Below, one piece after another: positions 63,115 through 64,000 of a stretch of 64,000 nt of DNA. Every line of letters starts with the position of its first letter. The stretch's first letter is position 1. The notes beneath the pieces are model-generated. The model was not told the DNA's origin and did not search any database. It worked only from the letters and a program-made list of their open reading frames with translations. Source of the stretch: CAVXTF01 sp963701375. Lineage in GTDB: Bacteria; Actinomycetota; Acidimicrobiia; Acidimicrobiales; CAVXTF01. The stretch is taken from positions 310,001-374,000 of the forward strand of contig CAVOZT010000003.1 in assembly GCA_963701375.1 (NCBI GenBank). Direction: 5' to 3'. A program made the position numbers and the translations under genes.

Positions 63115-63144
63115 GTGCGTATATAAGTTAGGTACGCACTCACC
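63110..63144. terminator. 12-bp perfect inverted repeat, bidirectional terminator
   Basis: GGTGAGTGCGTA and its exact reverse complement flank an 11-base loop, between the convergent methyltransferase and surface-protein genes. The stem begins within the last codons of the methyltransferase. Confidence 0.78.
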
Positions 63145-63145
63145 A

Positions 63146-64000
63146 TCAAGTTGCCGTGATCTGAACCGCTGAGTCGGTCGCTATGTATTGCACGGTAAAG
63201 CTCCCCGTCACGCTCGTGAACGTCGTCCCGCCGAGTCCAGCTGAGGTCAAGATCTGGTAGGTGGAGTTGACGGGAGGGGTGAATCCCGCCGCATCCTGCG
63301 GAGACAACGTACCTGCGAGGCTCGCTGTTCCAGTCACGTTCAGCACTCCGTAGGTGGTCGTACTGGCGAGGGTTGGTTCCAGCGTGCCGGTGGAAACTTG
63401 CGTGTACGTGGCGGACACATCGAGCGCTCCTCCCGCACCGATCGCCACTGTGCCCGAGTCGTTAAAGGGCCCTGTCACGTGCACAGTGGTGCTGCTGGCG
63501 ACTGTGACGCTCTTGTTTTGAGCATTGATGAACGAATCGCCGGTATGGATGTTGATTGTCGCCGTCCCGTCCAGGATCACGCTGCCCTTGTTGGTCAAGT
63601 TGCCACCGACGTTGATGACCGTGGTGAAACCGGAAGACGGAATCTCCAGCGTTCCCTTGTTCTTCAGTTTCGACGTGAAGGTCAGGGTGGCTCCGAAGCC
63701 TGGCTCGAGGGTGCCCAGGTTCTTTGTGGTGGATGCCGTGATGTTGGCAAAAGATGCTCCGCCGTCACCGATTACCACGGTGTAGCCCCTCGGGATGGTT
63801 CCGCTCATGGTCCCGGTGACGTTCGCGACGAAGACCTGATCGGTAGGGCCTGTTCCGCATGTCGGACCAGTGGCGATAGTCGAAGCGAACGCCAGGCTAG
63901 GTGGTCCGGCCGAGTTTCCGTCGGCACCGATACTTACGACGTTGGGACCGCAGAGGCTGCCTCCCCCTACCGCGAACTTGTCGAAGACGGTGATCGCGCC
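63146..64000 (-). CDS. Secreted Gly/Thr-rich surface protein, 3' part
   Basis: The frame is open to the right edge, so the N-terminus is outside the window. The visible 284 residues are Gly/Thr/Ser/Asn-rich and form imperfect beta-type repeats: GGNLTNKGSVILDGTATINI and NDSGTVAIGAGGALDVSATYTQ. This suits a beta-helix or adhesin-like passenger, ending in FTVQYIATDSAVQITAT. No Cys-rich or LPxTG anchor is seen at the C-terminus. Probably extracellular; role unknown. Confidence 0.7.
   Translation of the reverse strand, partial: GAITVFDKFAVGGGSLCGPNVVSIGADGNSAGPPSLAFASTIATGPTCGTGPTDQVFVANVTGTMSGTIPRGYTVVIGDGGASFANITASTTKNLGTLEPGFGATLTFTSKLKNKGTLEIPSSGFTTVINVGGNLTNKGSVILDGTATINIHTGDSFINAQNKSVTVASSTTVHVTGPFNDSGTVAIGAGGALDVSATYTQVSTGTLEPTLASTTTYGVLNVTGTASLAGTLSPQDAAGFTPPVNSTYQILTSAGLGGTTFTSVTGSFTVQYIATDSAVQITAT

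Overview
The window is a 64 kb stretch of a high-GC actinobacterial chromosome. The evidence is topA-tmk-holB in a row, a K+-uptake locus laid out as in mycobacteria (APC permease opposite two TrkA-type subunits), decaprenylphosphoryl-arabinose genes (ubiA-type, dprE1, dprE2), two mycothiol-linked DinB/MDMPI-type enzymes, and a full glnE. The lineage is probably deep-branching (Acidimicrobiia-like), but that is inferred from gene style only. No IS element, CRISPR array, phage gene or rRNA was seen. No gene-free stretch exceeds 300 bases; the longest is 1639-1929, where I saw nothing I could support.

Layout. 1-1.6 kb: the 5' part of an FkbM-type methyltransferase and four very small membrane or stress proteins (CsbD type, DUF6458 type and two hydrophobic peptides). 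1.9-7.1 kb: a P450 and a LysR gene facing a four-gene catabolic-looking operon (alpha/beta hydrolase, DUF4331, muconolactone-isomerase-like, DUF3237). Two dyads lie in the shared intergenic region. 7.2-11.4 kb: a broken membrane-protein gene, a NarL-type two-component pair and a membrane-anchored secreted hypothetical. 11.6-32 kb is the housekeeping core: tRNA-Thr(CGU), holB, tmk, topA, hppA, a permease with USP-like and OB-fold domains, two TrkA proteins, a HAD phosphatase, a principal-type sigma factor, nadE, glnE and a GcvT-like protein.

31.8-43.3 kb: an MBL-fold protein, a mycothiol-type isomerase with a broken TetR gene, the circularly permuted ATP-grasp / Alpha-E / transglutaminase trio, a DUF664 protein, a broken PAS-GGDEF-EAL gene, DedA, an HD-domain protein and a secreted EXORDIUM-like protein. 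43.5-48 kb: a membrane-anchored beta-propeller and the DPA biosynthesis operon. 48-64 kb: a sensor kinase, two paralogous secreted phosphodiester-glycosidase-like proteins, a DoxX-Rieske fusion, a badly broken cyclase-like/ATPase/TPR regulator, a GHMP sugar kinase, secreted hydrolases, a GNAT, a methyltransferase and the 3' part of a secreted Thr/Gly-rich surface protein.

The most striking overall pattern is about a dozen single-base frame breaks, many in short homopolymers. All fall in regulatory, accessory or envelope genes and none between 8.1 and 32.5 kb. They are either real decay or assembly indels, and read data would settle it. Other points of interest are the paired LysR dyads, the permease-USP-OB fusion, the DoxX-Rieske fusion, and the tandem repeats at gene junctions in the ATP-grasp cluster.
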